NCBI RefSeq assembly: GCF_049800915.1
Contig: NZ_JBNAFY010000009.1
Coordinates: 1-64,000 of the forward strand
Length of the DNA stretch: 64,000 nt
Direction: 5' to 3'
Source of the DNA: Amaricoccus macauensis_A
GTDB lineage: Bacteria > Pseudomonadota > Alphaproteobacteria > Rhodobacterales > Rhodobacteraceae
The notes below the pieces were generated by a model. That model did not search any database, was not told the origin of the DNA, and was given only the letters and a program-made list of their open reading frames with translations. How positions within the stretch are numbered: position 1 is the first letter of the stretch; each line of letters starts with the position of its first letter. The position numbers and the translations under genes were made by a program. This document shows positions 1-8,489 of the stretch, one piece after another.

Positions 1-1
1 C

Positions 2-397
2 GTCACCGACACTCTTGGCCTTCTGTTCGGGTTGGTCGTCCATGCCGCCGATATCCAGGATCGGGATAGCGCGCCGGAGGTCCTGAAATCGATCCGCCAT
101 GCCTGTCCCTGGCTGCGTCACATCTTTGCCGACGGCGGCTATGCCGGTCCGAAGCTGCGCGCCGCGCTCAGGCGCATGGGCGAGTGGACAGTTGAGATCA
201 TCAAGCGCTCCGACATCGCAGAAGGCTTCGAGGCCCTTCCCCGCCGGTGGGTCGTCGAGCGAACCTTCGCCTGGCTCGGTCGCTGCCGTCGTCTCGCCAA
301 TGATTGGGAGAAATCCGTCGCCTCCGCCGAAGCCTGGATCAACATCGCACACATCCGCATCACAACCAGGCGGCTTGCAAGATATTGCTATTTTTGA
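2..397 (+). CDS. IS5-family transposase, C-terminal part (partial at left edge)
   Basis: This is the carboxy-terminal catalytic part of a DDE transposase that moves the element by cut and paste. The visible protein has the IS5/IS427 signature run: the VVHAADIQDRD block, the FADGGYAGPKLR block containing an acidic catalytic residue, and the PRRWVVERTFAWLGRCRRL block containing the last catalytic Glu. The frame continues upstream without a stop to the first bases, so the TTG at 32 is not the real start. IS427-group elements often carry the transposase as two frames joined by frameshifting, and this would be the second. The sequence shows no internal damage. Confidence 0.85.
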   Translation, partial: VTDTLGLLFGLVVHAADIQDRDSAPEVLKSIRHACPWLRHIFADGGYAGPKLRAALRRMGEWTVEIIKRSDIAEGFEALPRRWVVERTFAWLGRCRRLANDWEKSVASAEAWINIAHIRITTRRLARYCYF

Positions 398-398
398 C

Positions 399-419
399 TG
401 AGTTTTGAATCAGGCTCTT
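399..419. repeat. Probable terminal inverted repeat (right end) of the IS5-family element
   Basis: The bases directly after the transposase stop read TGAGTTTTGAATCAGGCTCT. This resembles the outer end of IS427-group elements, whose left end reads as its reverse complement. The left end is outside the window, so the pairing and the target duplication cannot be checked here. Confidence 0.6.
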
Positions 420-425
420 AGACGG

Positions 426-1187
426 TTAGGATCTTACGCGATAGCCGGTTCTGAAGATCCACCAAACCATAGCAACACAGGCGGTGCCAAAGAGTAGGAT
501 TGCTCCGATACTCAGCCCCACAGGAACGTCCGCCATACCGAAGAACGACCACCGGAAACCGGAAACCAGGTAAACTACAGGATTGAACAGCGTGATATTT
601 TGCCACAGCGGCGGCAACATTGATATCGAATAGAAACTTCCACCCAGAAATACGAGTGGGGTTACGACCAGAAGCGGAACTAATTGCAACTGCTCAAAGT
701 TCTTTGCCCATATTCCAATGATGAAACCAAACAGACTGAATGTCACGCAAGTGAGAGCGAGAAAGGCAATCATCCAAAACGGATGAGCCACAGGCAGTTC
801 CACGAATAAATTTGCAGTCAAGTAGATGACCAGCCCTATGAAGAATGATTTCGTGGCAGCTGCTCCGACATAGCCGATTAGGATTTCGACATAGGTGATA
901 GGCGAAGACAGAATCTCGTAAATCGTACCCATAAATCGTGGCATATAGATCCCGAATGATGCGTTCGAAATGCTTTGTGTTAGAACCGTCAGCATGATTA
1001 GCCCCGGAACGATGAACGCGCCGTACTCTATTCCTTCCACTTCTTCGATACGTGATCCTATAGCCGTTCCGAAGACTACGAAATACAGCGAGGTCGAAAT
1101 GATTGGTGAAATCAGGCTTTGGAATACCGTCCTGAGCGCACGCGACATTTCATAGCGATAGATTGCCCAAATGGCTCTCCGGTTCAT
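426..1187 (-). CDS. ABC-2 type exporter, membrane permease
   Basis: Integral inner-membrane subunit of an ABC-2 exporter (YadH/NodJ-like family), 253 residues, the usual length for this family. About six hydrophobic segments are visible, beginning near residues 21-40 after a short cytoplasmic N-terminus, with the typical FNPVVYLVSGFRWSFFG stretch near the C-terminus. The ATG at 1187 overlaps the stop of the ATPase gene (ATGA), so the two are translationally coupled and form one transporter. The substrate is unknown; relatives export polysaccharides, lipids or drugs. It ends 7 bases from the IS end, so the operon may once have continued further. Confidence 0.85.
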   Translation of the reverse strand: MNRRAIWAIYRYEMSRALRTVFQSLISPIISTSLYFVVFGTAIGSRIEEVEGIEYGAFIVPGLIMLTVLTQSISNASFGIYMPRFMGTIYEILSSPITYVEILIGYVGAAATKSFFIGLVIYLTANLFVELPVAHPFWMIAFLALTCVTFSLFGFIIGIWAKNFEQLQLVPLLVVTPLVFLGGSFYSISMLPPLWQNITLFNPVVYLVSGFRWSFFGMADVPVGLSIGAILLFGTACVAMVWWIFRTGYRVRS

Positions 1188-2110
1188 GCAGATTCCTTCA
1201 CGAGATGCACAAAAATATCTTCGAGCGAGCTTTGACGGGTCTGTATGTCCCGCAGAACAAGCCCATGCGCGGATAAGTCCTTCAGGAGAGATGTGATACC
1301 AGTTCGCTCGGCTGTACGGTCATAGCTGTAGATAAGGCCCGTTCCGTCCGGCGTCCTCTCGAGATTATATTCTCCGAGGGCCGCCGGCACATCGAACACA
1401 GGTTCATGGAACGAAATTGTCAATTCCTTTCGTCCCATCCGATCCAGAAGCTTCGCCTTCTCTTCGACGAGAAGAATGCGACCCTGATTGATTACGCCGA
1501 CGCGATCAGCAATAGCCTCGGCCTCTTCAATGTAATGCGTGGTCAGAATAATCGTGGTGCCCGCCTTCTGAAGCTGCCGCACGGTTTCCCACATGCTTGT
1601 GCGCAATTCGACGTCGACCCCCGCACTTGGTTCGTCGAGAAACAGCACCTTGGGCTCGTGCGCGAGCGCTTTAGCTATCATGACGCGCCGTTTCATGCCG
1701 CCAGACAACTCTCGAGTTGCTGCATCTCGTTTATCCCAGAGCGACAGGTCGCGGAGGATGCGTTCAAGAAAGGCCTCATTGGGCGGCAACCCGAACAAAC
1801 CGCGTGAAAATCTGACCGCACGTAAGACCTTCTCAAACGGATCGATGCTGATTTCCTGTGGCACGAGTCCAATGAGCTGGCGTGCCTCCCGAAATTCTCT
1901 TGCCACGTCGTGACCGCCCACAAGAATTCGACCGGAACTGATTTCCGCAATACCACAGATCATCGATATGAGCGTAGTTTTTCCGGCCCCATTGGGGCCA
2001 AGAAGCGCTAATATCTCTCCTTGACTGATCTGGAGGTCTGCGCCCTTGAGCGCCTCGAATCCGCCTTCGTATGTCTTTCGAACATTCTCGACTGATACGA
2101 TCGGATCCAT
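1184..2110 (-). CDS. ABC-2 type exporter, ATP-binding protein
   Basis: Cytoplasmic ATPase that powers the permease encoded next to it (CcmA/YadG-like family), 308 residues. Walker A GPNGAGKT is near residues 38-45, the signature LSGGM at 135-139 and Walker B VLFLDEP at 155-161, followed by the usual ~100-residue C-terminal extension of ABC-2 ATPases. The frame is open further upstream to 2281, but the start at 2110 is preferred because a GGGAG ribosome binding site lies about 6 bases upstream and the family begins here. It overlaps the permease start by four bases. Transport substrate unknown. Confidence 0.87.
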   Translation of the reverse strand: MDPIVSVENVRKTYEGGFEALKGADLQISQGEILALLGPNGAGKTTLISMICGIAEISSGRILVGGHDVAREFREARQLIGLVPQEISIDPFEKVLRAVRFSRGLFGLPPNEAFLERILRDLSLWDKRDAATRELSGGMKRRVMIAKALAHEPKVLFLDEPSAGVDVELRTSMWETVRQLQKAGTTIILTTHYIEEAEAIADRVGVINQGRILLVEEKAKLLDRMGRKELTISFHEPVFDVPAALGEYNLERTPDGTGLIYSYDRTAERTGITSLLKDLSAHGLVLRDIQTRQSSLEDIFVHLVKESA

Positions 2111-2250
2111 ACGCCACTCCCGCAATTCATTCCTTCGCAGACCAACGCCTGCAAACCCGGTGAACAAGTGTTCTGCATCCATACTATTTGCAAGCCACGC
2201 GAACGACAAAGTTCCCAAGGTGGGCTTGGGGGCAACCGCGCCCCAAGCAG

Positions 2251-2277
2251 TTGACACGCACCAAAATGCAGTATAAT
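2251..2277 (+). promoter_or_regulatory. Sigma-70 type promoter with overlapping GCAC/GTGC repeats, for the deoR-type gene
   Basis: A perfect -35 (TTGACA, 2251-2256) and a perfect -10 (TATAAT, 2272-2277) are separated by 15 bases, shorter than the optimal 17. Transcription would start near 2284, giving a leader of about 25 bases before the ATG at 2309. GCAC or GTGC tetramers occur at 2258, 2278 and 2285, and the last two form GCAC-TTTT-GTGC. This suits an operator through which the DeoR protein controls its own promoter. Promoter boxes are seen directly; the operator role is inferred. Confidence 0.6.
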
Positions 2278-2308
2278 GCACTTTTGTGCGATTTTTTGCG
2301 AGATTTGA

Positions 2309-3064
2309 ATGGAACTGAACAATCCTGAAGTGAGACTAGGTATCCTTCGTGAGCGTATTGCTACCGGCGCATCTCTGATCGCCCTCGATCTGGCCACAGA
2401 GTTTGGCGTATCACTTGACACTATCAGACGTGATCTCATCGCGCTCGAGCTTGCTGGCACGGCCAAGCGGGTTCGCGGCGGCGCAGTTCCGATCATTCAA
2501 CCGTCCGGGCCGCTGCGCGATCGCCCCGGGACGGACTTCGCTATCGCCAACCGGATTGCCCTCTGCGCTCTCCAAAGGCTACGAGGAGCTAGAACACTAC
2601 TCATCGATGGCGGTACAACCTGCGTTGCATTTGCAAGAGTATTGCAGGCCTCCCCAAGCCTCACGGTTATCACCCCGTCGCCATTTGTCGCTGTAGAAAC
2701 CTTCAAACGAGGAATTGAAACACTTACTCTTCCAGGTCGTCTCAGCGAGAGCGGAGGCATTTCGGTGGGAATTTCATGTCAAGAAATGCTTGAAGGCATT
2801 GCCGCGGACACCGCGGTCCTAGGAGCATGCGCCCTTGATGCGGAGTTTGGCCTCTCATCAGATGACATTCTTGAAAGCACGACAAAACGCAGCCTGTCTC
2901 GCGCCGCTTCAGAAACATTCGTCCTCACGGATGCTCGCAAAGTTGGGTCGCGGACCCGCTACAGGACGCTTTGCCCGAGTGAGATAGATGTGGTCGTGAC
3001 GAATGCCGATATCGTCTCTACGAAGTCCATTGAAGCACGAGATGTTGAGGTCATCCATGCCTAG
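2309..3064 (+). CDS. DeoR/GlpR-family transcriptional regulator
   Basis: A 251-residue sugar-responsive repressor. The N-terminal winged helix is at about residues 5-58, with the family pattern LATEFGVSLDTIRRDLIALE. The C-terminal DeoR sensor domain (about 75-230) has the DGGTTCVAFARVL phosphosugar-binding loop and a D-A-x-K motif (LTDARKVG) near the end. Members of this family bind a sugar phosphate, which releases them from DNA. The gene overlaps the MFS gene by 8 bases, so regulator and transporter are coexpressed and the regulator probably controls import of the transporter's substrate. The effector is unknown. The ribosome binding site is weak. Confidence 0.87.
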   Translation: MELNNPEVRLGILRERIATGASLIALDLATEFGVSLDTIRRDLIALELAGTAKRVRGGAVPIIQPSGPLRDRPGTDFAIANRIALCALQRLRGARTLLIDGGTTCVAFARVLQASPSLTVITPSPFVAVETFKRGIETLTLPGRLSESGGISVGISCQEMLEGIAADTAVLGACALDAEFGLSSDDILESTTKRSLSRAASETFVLTDARKVGSRTRYRTLCPSEIDVVVTNADIVSTKSIEARDVEVIHA

Positions 3065-4214
3065 ATTTCGCACCCCTTGGCGCGCAGTGGCCGCTTTGTT
3101 CTTTCTCAGCGGCGGACTGTTCGGCACTTGGGCCGGGCGGATTCCGGCCTTTGTTGATCGTTTTGATCTGGGCGAAGCTTCACTTGGGATCCTGCTGCTA
3201 TGTGTTGCAATCGGTGCGGTCATCTGTTTCCCTTTCGCAGGCAATCTTTCCGACCGGAAAGGCGCGGCCCGCGTATCGATCGCTCTGGCAGCTCTCGCAC
3301 TTATCGCACTGGTCCTGCTGCCCACTGTTCCGGGCATTGTCACGCTGGGGCTGGCGCTAATGCTGTTCGGCGCGGCGCAAGGCGGACTCGATGTCGCAAT
3401 GAATTCCTGGGCAGCTGAAGTTGAGCGAGGAATGAGACGGCCCGTCATGTCATCCTTTCATGCGATGTTCAGCCTCGGTGGAGGCCTTGGCGCCGGCACA
3501 GGATTTGTCGCGGCCGACACTGGTATCGGACCGGCAGGGCATTTTCTCGCTACTGCGATACTGATCGGTCTCCCCTGCCTCTGGTTGGCACGAATTCCAT
3601 GGAACTCCGTTCGATCCTCAGGTGGACCGGTCTTTGCCGTTCCACGCGGACCGCTCGCGCTAGTCGGTTTCGTGGCGCTCTGTTCCGCTTTAGGTGAAGG
3701 TGTGATAGCCGACTGGAGTGCCGTCTACCTGTACAGCATCAAGGGGTTTAGCGAAGCGAAGGCAACCCTGGGATTTGCTGCTTTCTCCATCTCGATGGTT
3801 GCAGCACGGCTCATGGCAGATCGTCTTGTCGCGATCTACGGTGCCGCCAAGAGTGCCAGAACCGGCAGTCTAGTCGCTGCCACCAGTATGGCCGTAGTTC
3901 TGTTCTCCGGCAATCTTCCCCTCATGTTGCTCGGGTTTGCCGGTATCGGACTTGGATATGCAGTGCTCTTTCCCCTCGCCTATTCAAGAGCGGCAAATGA
4001 TCCACAGGTGCCGCCAGGACAGGCAATCGCCGCTGTCGCAACACTGGGGTATGGTGGCTTGCTTGCCGGTCCTCCGGCCATCGGAGCAATCGCGGCCGCA
4101 ACCTCACTTGAACATGCGTTTGCCTTGGTGGGTCTGCTGACCCTTCTAGTTTCGGCACTTGCCAGGTCCTTGAAACCCGCTGTTTCCGCGGTGCCGGCGG
4201 CGGGAAAATCCTGA
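3057..4214 (+). CDS. MFS transporter (sugar-permease-like)
   Basis: An inner-membrane major facilitator, about 385 residues with roughly twelve hydrophobic segments. The loop between helices 2 and 3 carries the MFS motif as FAGNLSDRKGAARVS. The overall look is of the YbjJ/FucP-like sugar permease group: a WAGRIPAF start and two halves separated near residue 190. The ATG at 3057 was chosen over the open frame at 3003 because GAGG lies about 7 bases upstream and the protein then starts at MPRFRTPWR. It overlaps the stop of the DeoR gene, indicating an operon with that regulator. The substrate cannot be read from the sequence. It ends 3 bases from the convergent FAH-family gene. Confidence 0.82.
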   Translation: MPRFRTPWRAVAALFFLSGGLFGTWAGRIPAFVDRFDLGEASLGILLLCVAIGAVICFPFAGNLSDRKGAARVSIALAALALIALVLLPTVPGIVTLGLALMLFGAAQGGLDVAMNSWAAEVERGMRRPVMSSFHAMFSLGGGLGAGTGFVAADTGIGPAGHFLATAILIGLPCLWLARIPWNSVRSSGGPVFAVPRGPLALVGFVALCSALGEGVIADWSAVYLYSIKGFSEAKATLGFAAFSISMVAARLMADRLVAIYGAAKSARTGSLVAATSMAVVLFSGNLPLMLLGFAGIGLGYAVLFPLAYSRAANDPQVPPGQAIAAVATLGYGGLLAGPPAIGAIAAATSLEHAFALVGLLTLLVSALARSLKPAVSAVPAAGKS

Positions 4215-4217
4215 ACG

Positions 4218-5066
4218 CTAACCTTCGGCAACAACCTGGTTGGCGAGGGTTCCGATCCCACTGATCTCGACCTCCAAGGTATCACCGGGCTTGAGCCACA
4301 GTTGCGGCTTCCGCGCAGCGCCAACACCTCCTGGCGTCCCCGTGGCGATCACGTCTCCCGGTAGGAGTTCGGTAACCTGCGAGATATACGCCAATATTTC
4401 AGGCACTGAGATCGCAAGATCGCTAACCGGGGAGGATTGAACCTCATTGCCGTTCAAACGAGTTCTCAAATGTTGCCCAGCGGGATCCCCGATTTCCTCC
4501 GCAGTTACAATCCACGGTCCCACCGATCCAGATGAAATGAAGTTCTTACCAGGCCAGAATTGTGACGTATGCCGTTGATAGTCGCGGATTGATCCATCCA
4601 TGAAGCATGTATAGCCCGCAACATAATTGAGTGCATCTTCTTGCGAAATCCGTCGCCCCGCTTTGCCGATGACAACCGCAAGTTCTCCCTCGAAGTCGAA
4701 TTTCTCGGATTGGAGCGGGCGCACGAGATCTGCGCCTTGGCCCACCAAAGATGACGGGTATCGCGTGAATATTGCCGGATATTCGCCAGGTTCGTTGCCC
4801 ATCTCGCGTATATGAGCAAGGTAGTTCTGACCGACGCAAATAATCTTGTCGGGAGCGATTATCGGAGGCAACAGCGCCACTTCGGCGAGTGGCACAGGCG
4901 AGGTCGTCGACTCTGCCAGCATGTCAAGTTGATTTGCCACCAAGACTGAGCGGATGTCGGGATACTTTGCCCGGAATCCCTCGCTGGCTGTTCGGATCAT
5001 TCCACGTTCGACAACACCGTAGGCCACTCCGCCACCGGAAGCAAAAGACGCAAGACGCATAATCAC
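4218..5066 (-). CDS. Fumarylacetoacetate hydrolase (FAH) family protein
   Basis: A 282-residue cytoplasmic enzyme of the FAH superfamily, which cleaves C-C bonds of, or decarboxylates or isomerises, beta-keto acids using a divalent metal. The catalytic core begins near residue 70 (PDKIICVGQNYLAH). The metal-binding acidic residues are in the DFEGELAVVIGK block, with the GYTCFMDGSIRDYQR block after it and the GDVIATGTPGGVG loop near the end. The N-terminal ~65 residues are the small domain seen in ureidoglycolate-lyase-like members. Start is ATG at 5066, with a second ATG two codons later. It is convergent with the MFS gene; a role in sugar-acid or aromatic breakdown is possible but not shown. 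Confidence 0.85.
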   Translation of the reverse strand: MIMRLASFASGGGVAYGVVERGMIRTASEGFRAKYPDIRSVLVANQLDMLAESTTSPVPLAEVALLPPIIAPDKIICVGQNYLAHIREMGNEPGEYPAIFTRYPSSLVGQGADLVRPLQSEKFDFEGELAVVIGKAGRRISQEDALNYVAGYTCFMDGSIRDYQRHTSQFWPGKNFISSGSVGPWIVTAEEIGDPAGQHLRTRLNGNEVQSSPVSDLAISVPEILAYISQVTELLPGDVIATGTPGGVGAARKPQLWLKPGDTLEVEISGIGTLANQVVAEG

Positions 5067-5183
5067 CGACCCTTATACTGCCACCGCGAAGATCGTTCAC
5101 GGCGGTTCCTTACTAAAGCCAAATGATACAAACTGAAACGCCAATCGCGTATTGGCACCAACCTGCCTTGACCAGCCAGACAC

Positions 5184-6008
5184 CTATCGCCCTGAAACTA
5201 CGATGTTGTAGACCCTGCCAGCGCCGGATGGTGGAGGAGGAAACGGCGCTGCCCCGCGAACGGTATTGAGTGCATCCCGGTCGAAACGAGGAGAGCCTGA
5301 ACTTTTTGCTACAACGATCTCGGAAATTCGGCCGTCTGATGCAATACGAAACTGAATTGCGGCACTAGCCGTCGCCATCGACCGAGGTTTGGGTGCCCGA
5401 CGAATTCGTTCGTTTACAAGGCCACGGTAGTTAGATTGAGCGGCTCTGCCGCCTGATCGCACCTCACCACTGGCCGCATGACCAGGCCCGTCTACCCCCC
5501 CGGACCGACTGGCCCTTGTTGTCTTGGTCGAACTTCCAATGAAGGCGTCGGTATTGTCCTTTCGGGACGGCCCGCTTAATTGGCGCAGGCTTTCTGGCCT
5601 GGCTTTCGGGCGACCTTGAGTTCCTGTGATCTCTGAATCAACTACCGCATGCGACTTGCTTGGAAGCAAATATGCCTCTGATGGTTTGCGCTCCTCAACG
5701 GAGACTGGTAATATTAACTCCGCTTTGCCCGCAGCATCAAAATTTTCTTCGGCGGTATTCTGGCCCAATCGTTCCGCATCAGATAGCCTGGGCGGTTCGA
5801 AACGTCTGGCAGTCTCGGCAGCAAGAATCGGTTCCGCGGTGCGTACCTGCAAATCCAAGAATGAATTTCCGATCTCAATCTGAGCCCCCTGCCCTGCCCC
5901 TTCTAAATGCGACACATCTTCGGATCGGAAAACCAACATCATGGCCCAGTGCATCAGGATCGCCAGAGCAAGCGCCATAACCTTGAAAAAACTTGCCGAC
6001 GCCTTCAC
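5184..6008 (-). CDS. TonB-family energy-transducer-like protein
   Basis: A 274-residue protein with one N-terminal membrane segment (about residues 8-26), a long low-complexity charged linker in the periplasm, and a C-terminal TonB domain (about 195-274). The latter ends in the IVVAKSSGSPRFDRDAL and APFPPPPSG pattern typical of TonB. TonB transmits the proton-motive force to outer-membrane receptors. No exbB, exbD or receptor gene is in the window, so partners must be elsewhere. It lies upstream of the FAH gene with a 117-base gap on the same strand. The linker is Ser/Arg/Gly-rich rather than the usual Pro/Lys-rich stretch. Confidence 0.75.
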   Translation of the reverse strand: MKASASFFKVMALALAILMHWAMMLVFRSEDVSHLEGAGQGAQIEIGNSFLDLQVRTAEPILAAETARRFEPPRLSDAERLGQNTAEENFDAAGKAELILPVSVEERKPSEAYLLPSKSHAVVDSEITGTQGRPKARPESLRQLSGPSRKDNTDAFIGSSTKTTRASRSGGVDGPGHAASGEVRSGGRAAQSNYRGLVNERIRRAPKPRSMATASAAIQFRIASDGRISEIVVAKSSGSPRFDRDALNTVRGAAPFPPPPSGAGRVYNIVVSGR

Positions 6009-6273
6009 GGATTTTGCCTTCTGAATATGGCGGGCGATGCATTCCCACGCGCTAGGTCAAGCCTGATCGAAGAGCGCAACGCTTCCCGACAGACAGCATA
6101 CCGAACTGTATGAATTCCCCACGTTGCCAATAGTGCCGCACCTCTCTACCGCACCTTAGACGCAAGACTGGAGCTTCTCGTCAAGGAGGGGCCCTGTCTG
6201 TTCTTGCGCAATGCTACGTAGCTCAGCGGGCCATTCCCTGGACAAGACAGGTTCAAATGGAGAAAATGGGGCA

Positions 6274-6576
6274 ATGTTTGTGCAGATCGTTACAATTGAA
6301 ATTATGCCGGGTGCAAGGGACGCCTTCCTCGAAGCCATGCAAGCAAACTGCAAAGGAAGCCGGGCTGAACCAGGAAATCTTCGTTTTGACATACTCGGGG
6401 ACCCGGAAGATCCGAACCGTTTTACGATCTACGAAGTCTTTGAAAGTGCTGAAGCGCTGGATCACCATAGAAAAACGGCGCACTATGCGACCTGCCGCCA
6501 GCGGATCGACCCAATCACCGTGGCGGGGTCGAAACAGTATTATGATGCCGTCCTGATCGATGAACGACAATCGTGA
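6274..6576 (+). CDS. Small antibiotic-biosynthesis-monooxygenase (ABM) domain protein, putative quinol monooxygenase
   Basis: A 100-residue single-domain protein of the ABM/YgiN/LsrG fold. Visible family marks are the opening strand MFVQIVTIEIMPGARDAFLEAM, the RFDILGDPEDPNRFTIYEVFES core and the LDHHRKTAHY helix. Such proteins form dimers and oxidise or isomerise small quinols or signal molecules without a cofactor. The start at 6274 is taken rather than 6211 because the family begins here and GGAGA and GGGG lie just upstream. It faces the cellulose operon tail, with 8 bases between the stops. Substrate unknown. Confidence 0.8.
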   Translation: MFVQIVTIEIMPGARDAFLEAMQANCKGSRAEPGNLRFDILGDPEDPNRFTIYEVFESAEALDHHRKTAHYATCRQRIDPITVAGSKQYYDAVLIDERQS

Positions 6577-6584
6577 CGGTAGCC

Positions 6585-8489
6585 CTATGGCTTCTTTCGT
6601 CGCCCTTCGTGAGCAAGCTTCAGACCCTGCATCGCATCTGGATTTCCTGCCTTTGCCGCAGCTGAGAAGACCTGCTCCGCCCGCCAATATTGTTTGAGGT
6701 TATAGTAGGAGTAACCTCGGATCACCATCAGCCCTACCTCTTCGGGCGCGAAGCCTGAACGGTGATCGAGAATCTGAAGAGCTTCACGGTATCGTCGCCG
6801 GTTATAGGCAGCCGTCGCACGTTCTGACAGAATTGAGGCCATCAATTCATTCGATCTCTCAGGGGTCTGTTTGGCCTGTGTGGCGGCAGCAGCAGCCTGG
6901 TCAACAAATCCCGATCGAATGTAAGCTAAGCTCAGACCGTAAGCCGCATCGGAACGCGTTTTTGCCGAAGCACTCTGTAGCGCTCTCTTGAATGCCTGTG
7001 CGGCATCCACCGAACGTTCGGAGTCAAGAAGGCACCAGCCTAACGCGAGCGCACGGCTTGGCGAAAGCGTGCTGGGTGATACGTATCCGGTGCAGTCTGT
7101 TACCTTCGGCACCTGATCACCAGATATGGCAGTATTGCGAGGCGGCAGTCCCACACTTGCAATGCGCTCTGAACGGTTGCGCCAATTTGACTTTAGGGCG
7201 CCTAATCCATCGCTCTTGCCGAGGTTTGCGTAGGTAAGGGCGAGACCATAAGCAGATGGCTCGTCTTCCGGGTCCCAGTTGAGTGCGGCCTCGAACCATT
7301 TAAGGGCAGTCTCATCTTGGCCGAATGCTCTTGCATACCAACCGAGTTGTCTTGCCGTCCCTGCATCTTTCGCCTTCACAACCTCCGGCACAATACGTTG
7401 CAGTACAGCTTCATCGACCTTTGGTGGAGGATCACCTGCCAGTAGATTTGCGGCCGCTGCAAGATATACCGACCGCGCTGATTCGGAACTACCCTTCCAG
7501 GGAGCAAGCACCAGCTCAGCTTGAGTAAAATTACCCTGCGCAATCTTCGTGAGTGCAAGGCCCTGCGCCCCGACTTCCGTTTCCTCTACATGTGCCGCGC
7601 GTTCGAACCACTCTGCGGCTTCCGAGATGTTCTCCCTCTTCAGATGATACCACCCCAAAAGTAGAGCATCATCGACCCGTTGCCGATCGTCGAATAAACT
7701 TGCAACACGCTTAAGATCGCCCGCTGAAACCCGTATGTGATCATCAGAGTTTCCCTCAGCGACCGCTTGGCGCGCCAGTTCGTCGCGTATGCCCTCGAAC
7801 TCACCAATGCCGGCTGATGTCTCCCGCTCCAAGCTCAAAAGGTCCACCATTACAGGTCGCCTCAGTTCCACCATAGCTTTCTGCATAGTGGCAAACCGCT
7901 CTTGTTGCCCGTCGCAGTTTTCGAGGATGTAGCGGTATGCGTCCACAGAGCGCTCTTCACGATCAGTCTGCGCAAACGCTTGGGCGACTCGCCAAAGTAG
8001 ATCTGTATCCTCACAAGTAAGCAATTCCGGATGATCTGATGCGACTGTGACGACCATTTCGAATTGCTGCAGGTCGGATGCATTTACCAAACGCGTTCGG
8101 ATCTCACCTGCGTTGAGGCGTTCCAGCAGCTCTGGAGAGGGTCTCCACGTCGGATCTTCAGCCCGATACTCGACAATCTGGTCACGAACTAGCGCATACT
8201 CCCTCTCGCCGAGAAGTCGCCAAAGGTTATCTTCCCACGGGTCACCACCTCCTGAAATCGACAGCGGATCATCTGGTGGTTCCCAGCCAGGATATAGAGC
8301 CTTGAGTCGCGCAATCTCGGCATTCAGCCTATCTAAATCGCCTTCTTCGGCAAAATACCTCAATGCGGATTCGTCGACATCGTCTGCATCGCCCCTGACA
8401 TCCTGTGCCATGACAGAAGGAACCCCGAGAACGGCAAGAACGGTAACCGAAATGGCAGATCCCCGGGCCAGTCGAGCTGTTAGAGACAT
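6585..8489 (-). CDS. Periplasmic TPR-repeat protein of the cellulose synthase operon
   Basis: A 634-residue protein with a cleavable signal peptide (about 1-28, ending VMA-QD) followed almost entirely by helical TPR-like repeats, clear at roughly 380-440 (WYARAFGQDETALKWFEAAL) and 470-600. It is the last gene of the bcs operon, overlapping bcsZ by 10 bases. In enterobacteria the equivalent place is held by BcsC, whose TPR part binds peptidoglycan and whose C-terminal barrel exports the glucan. This protein has about half the length of BcsC and no amphipathic barrel-like C-terminus; it ends in a basic tail (GRRKKP). It probably supplies the periplasmic scaffold only. Confidence 0.75.
   Translation of the reverse strand: MSLTARLARGSAISVTVLAVLGVPSVMAQDVRGDADDVDESALRYFAEEGDLDRLNAEIARLKALYPGWEPPDDPLSISGGGDPWEDNLWRLLGEREYALVRDQIVEYRAEDPTWRPSPELLERLNAGEIRTRLVNASDLQQFEMVVTVASDHPELLTCEDTDLLWRVAQAFAQTDREERSVDAYRYILENCDGQQERFATMQKAMVELRRPVMVDLLSLERETSAGIGEFEGIRDELARQAVAEGNSDDHIRVSAGDLKRVASLFDDRQRVDDALLLGWYHLKRENISEAAEWFERAAHVEETEVGAQGLALTKIAQGNFTQAELVLAPWKGSSESARSVYLAAAANLLAGDPPPKVDEAVLQRIVPEVVKAKDAGTARQLGWYARAFGQDETALKWFEAALNWDPEDEPSAYGLALTYANLGKSDGLGALKSNWRNRSERIASVGLPPRNTAISGDQVPKVTDCTGYVSPSTLSPSRALALGWCLLDSERSVDAAQAFKRALQSASAKTRSDAAYGLSLAYIRSGFVDQAAAAATQAKQTPERSNELMASILSERATAAYNRRRYREALQILDHRSGFAPEEVGLMVIRGYSYYNLKQYWRAEQVFSAAAKAGNPDAMQGLKLAHEGRRKKP

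Larger units (their letters stand above)
1..419 (+). mobile_element. Right end of an IS5-family (IS427-like) insertion sequence, cut by the window edge
   Basis: The window opens inside an insertion sequence. The transposase reading frame is open to the left edge and stops at 395-397, and the DNA just after it (about 399-419) looks like the terminal inverted repeat typical of the IS427 group of IS5. Only the 3' end is visible, so it cannot be said whether the element is intact or mobile. It sits 7 bases from the end of an ABC exporter operon and may mark a junction between mosaic segments of this replicon. Confidence 0.8.
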
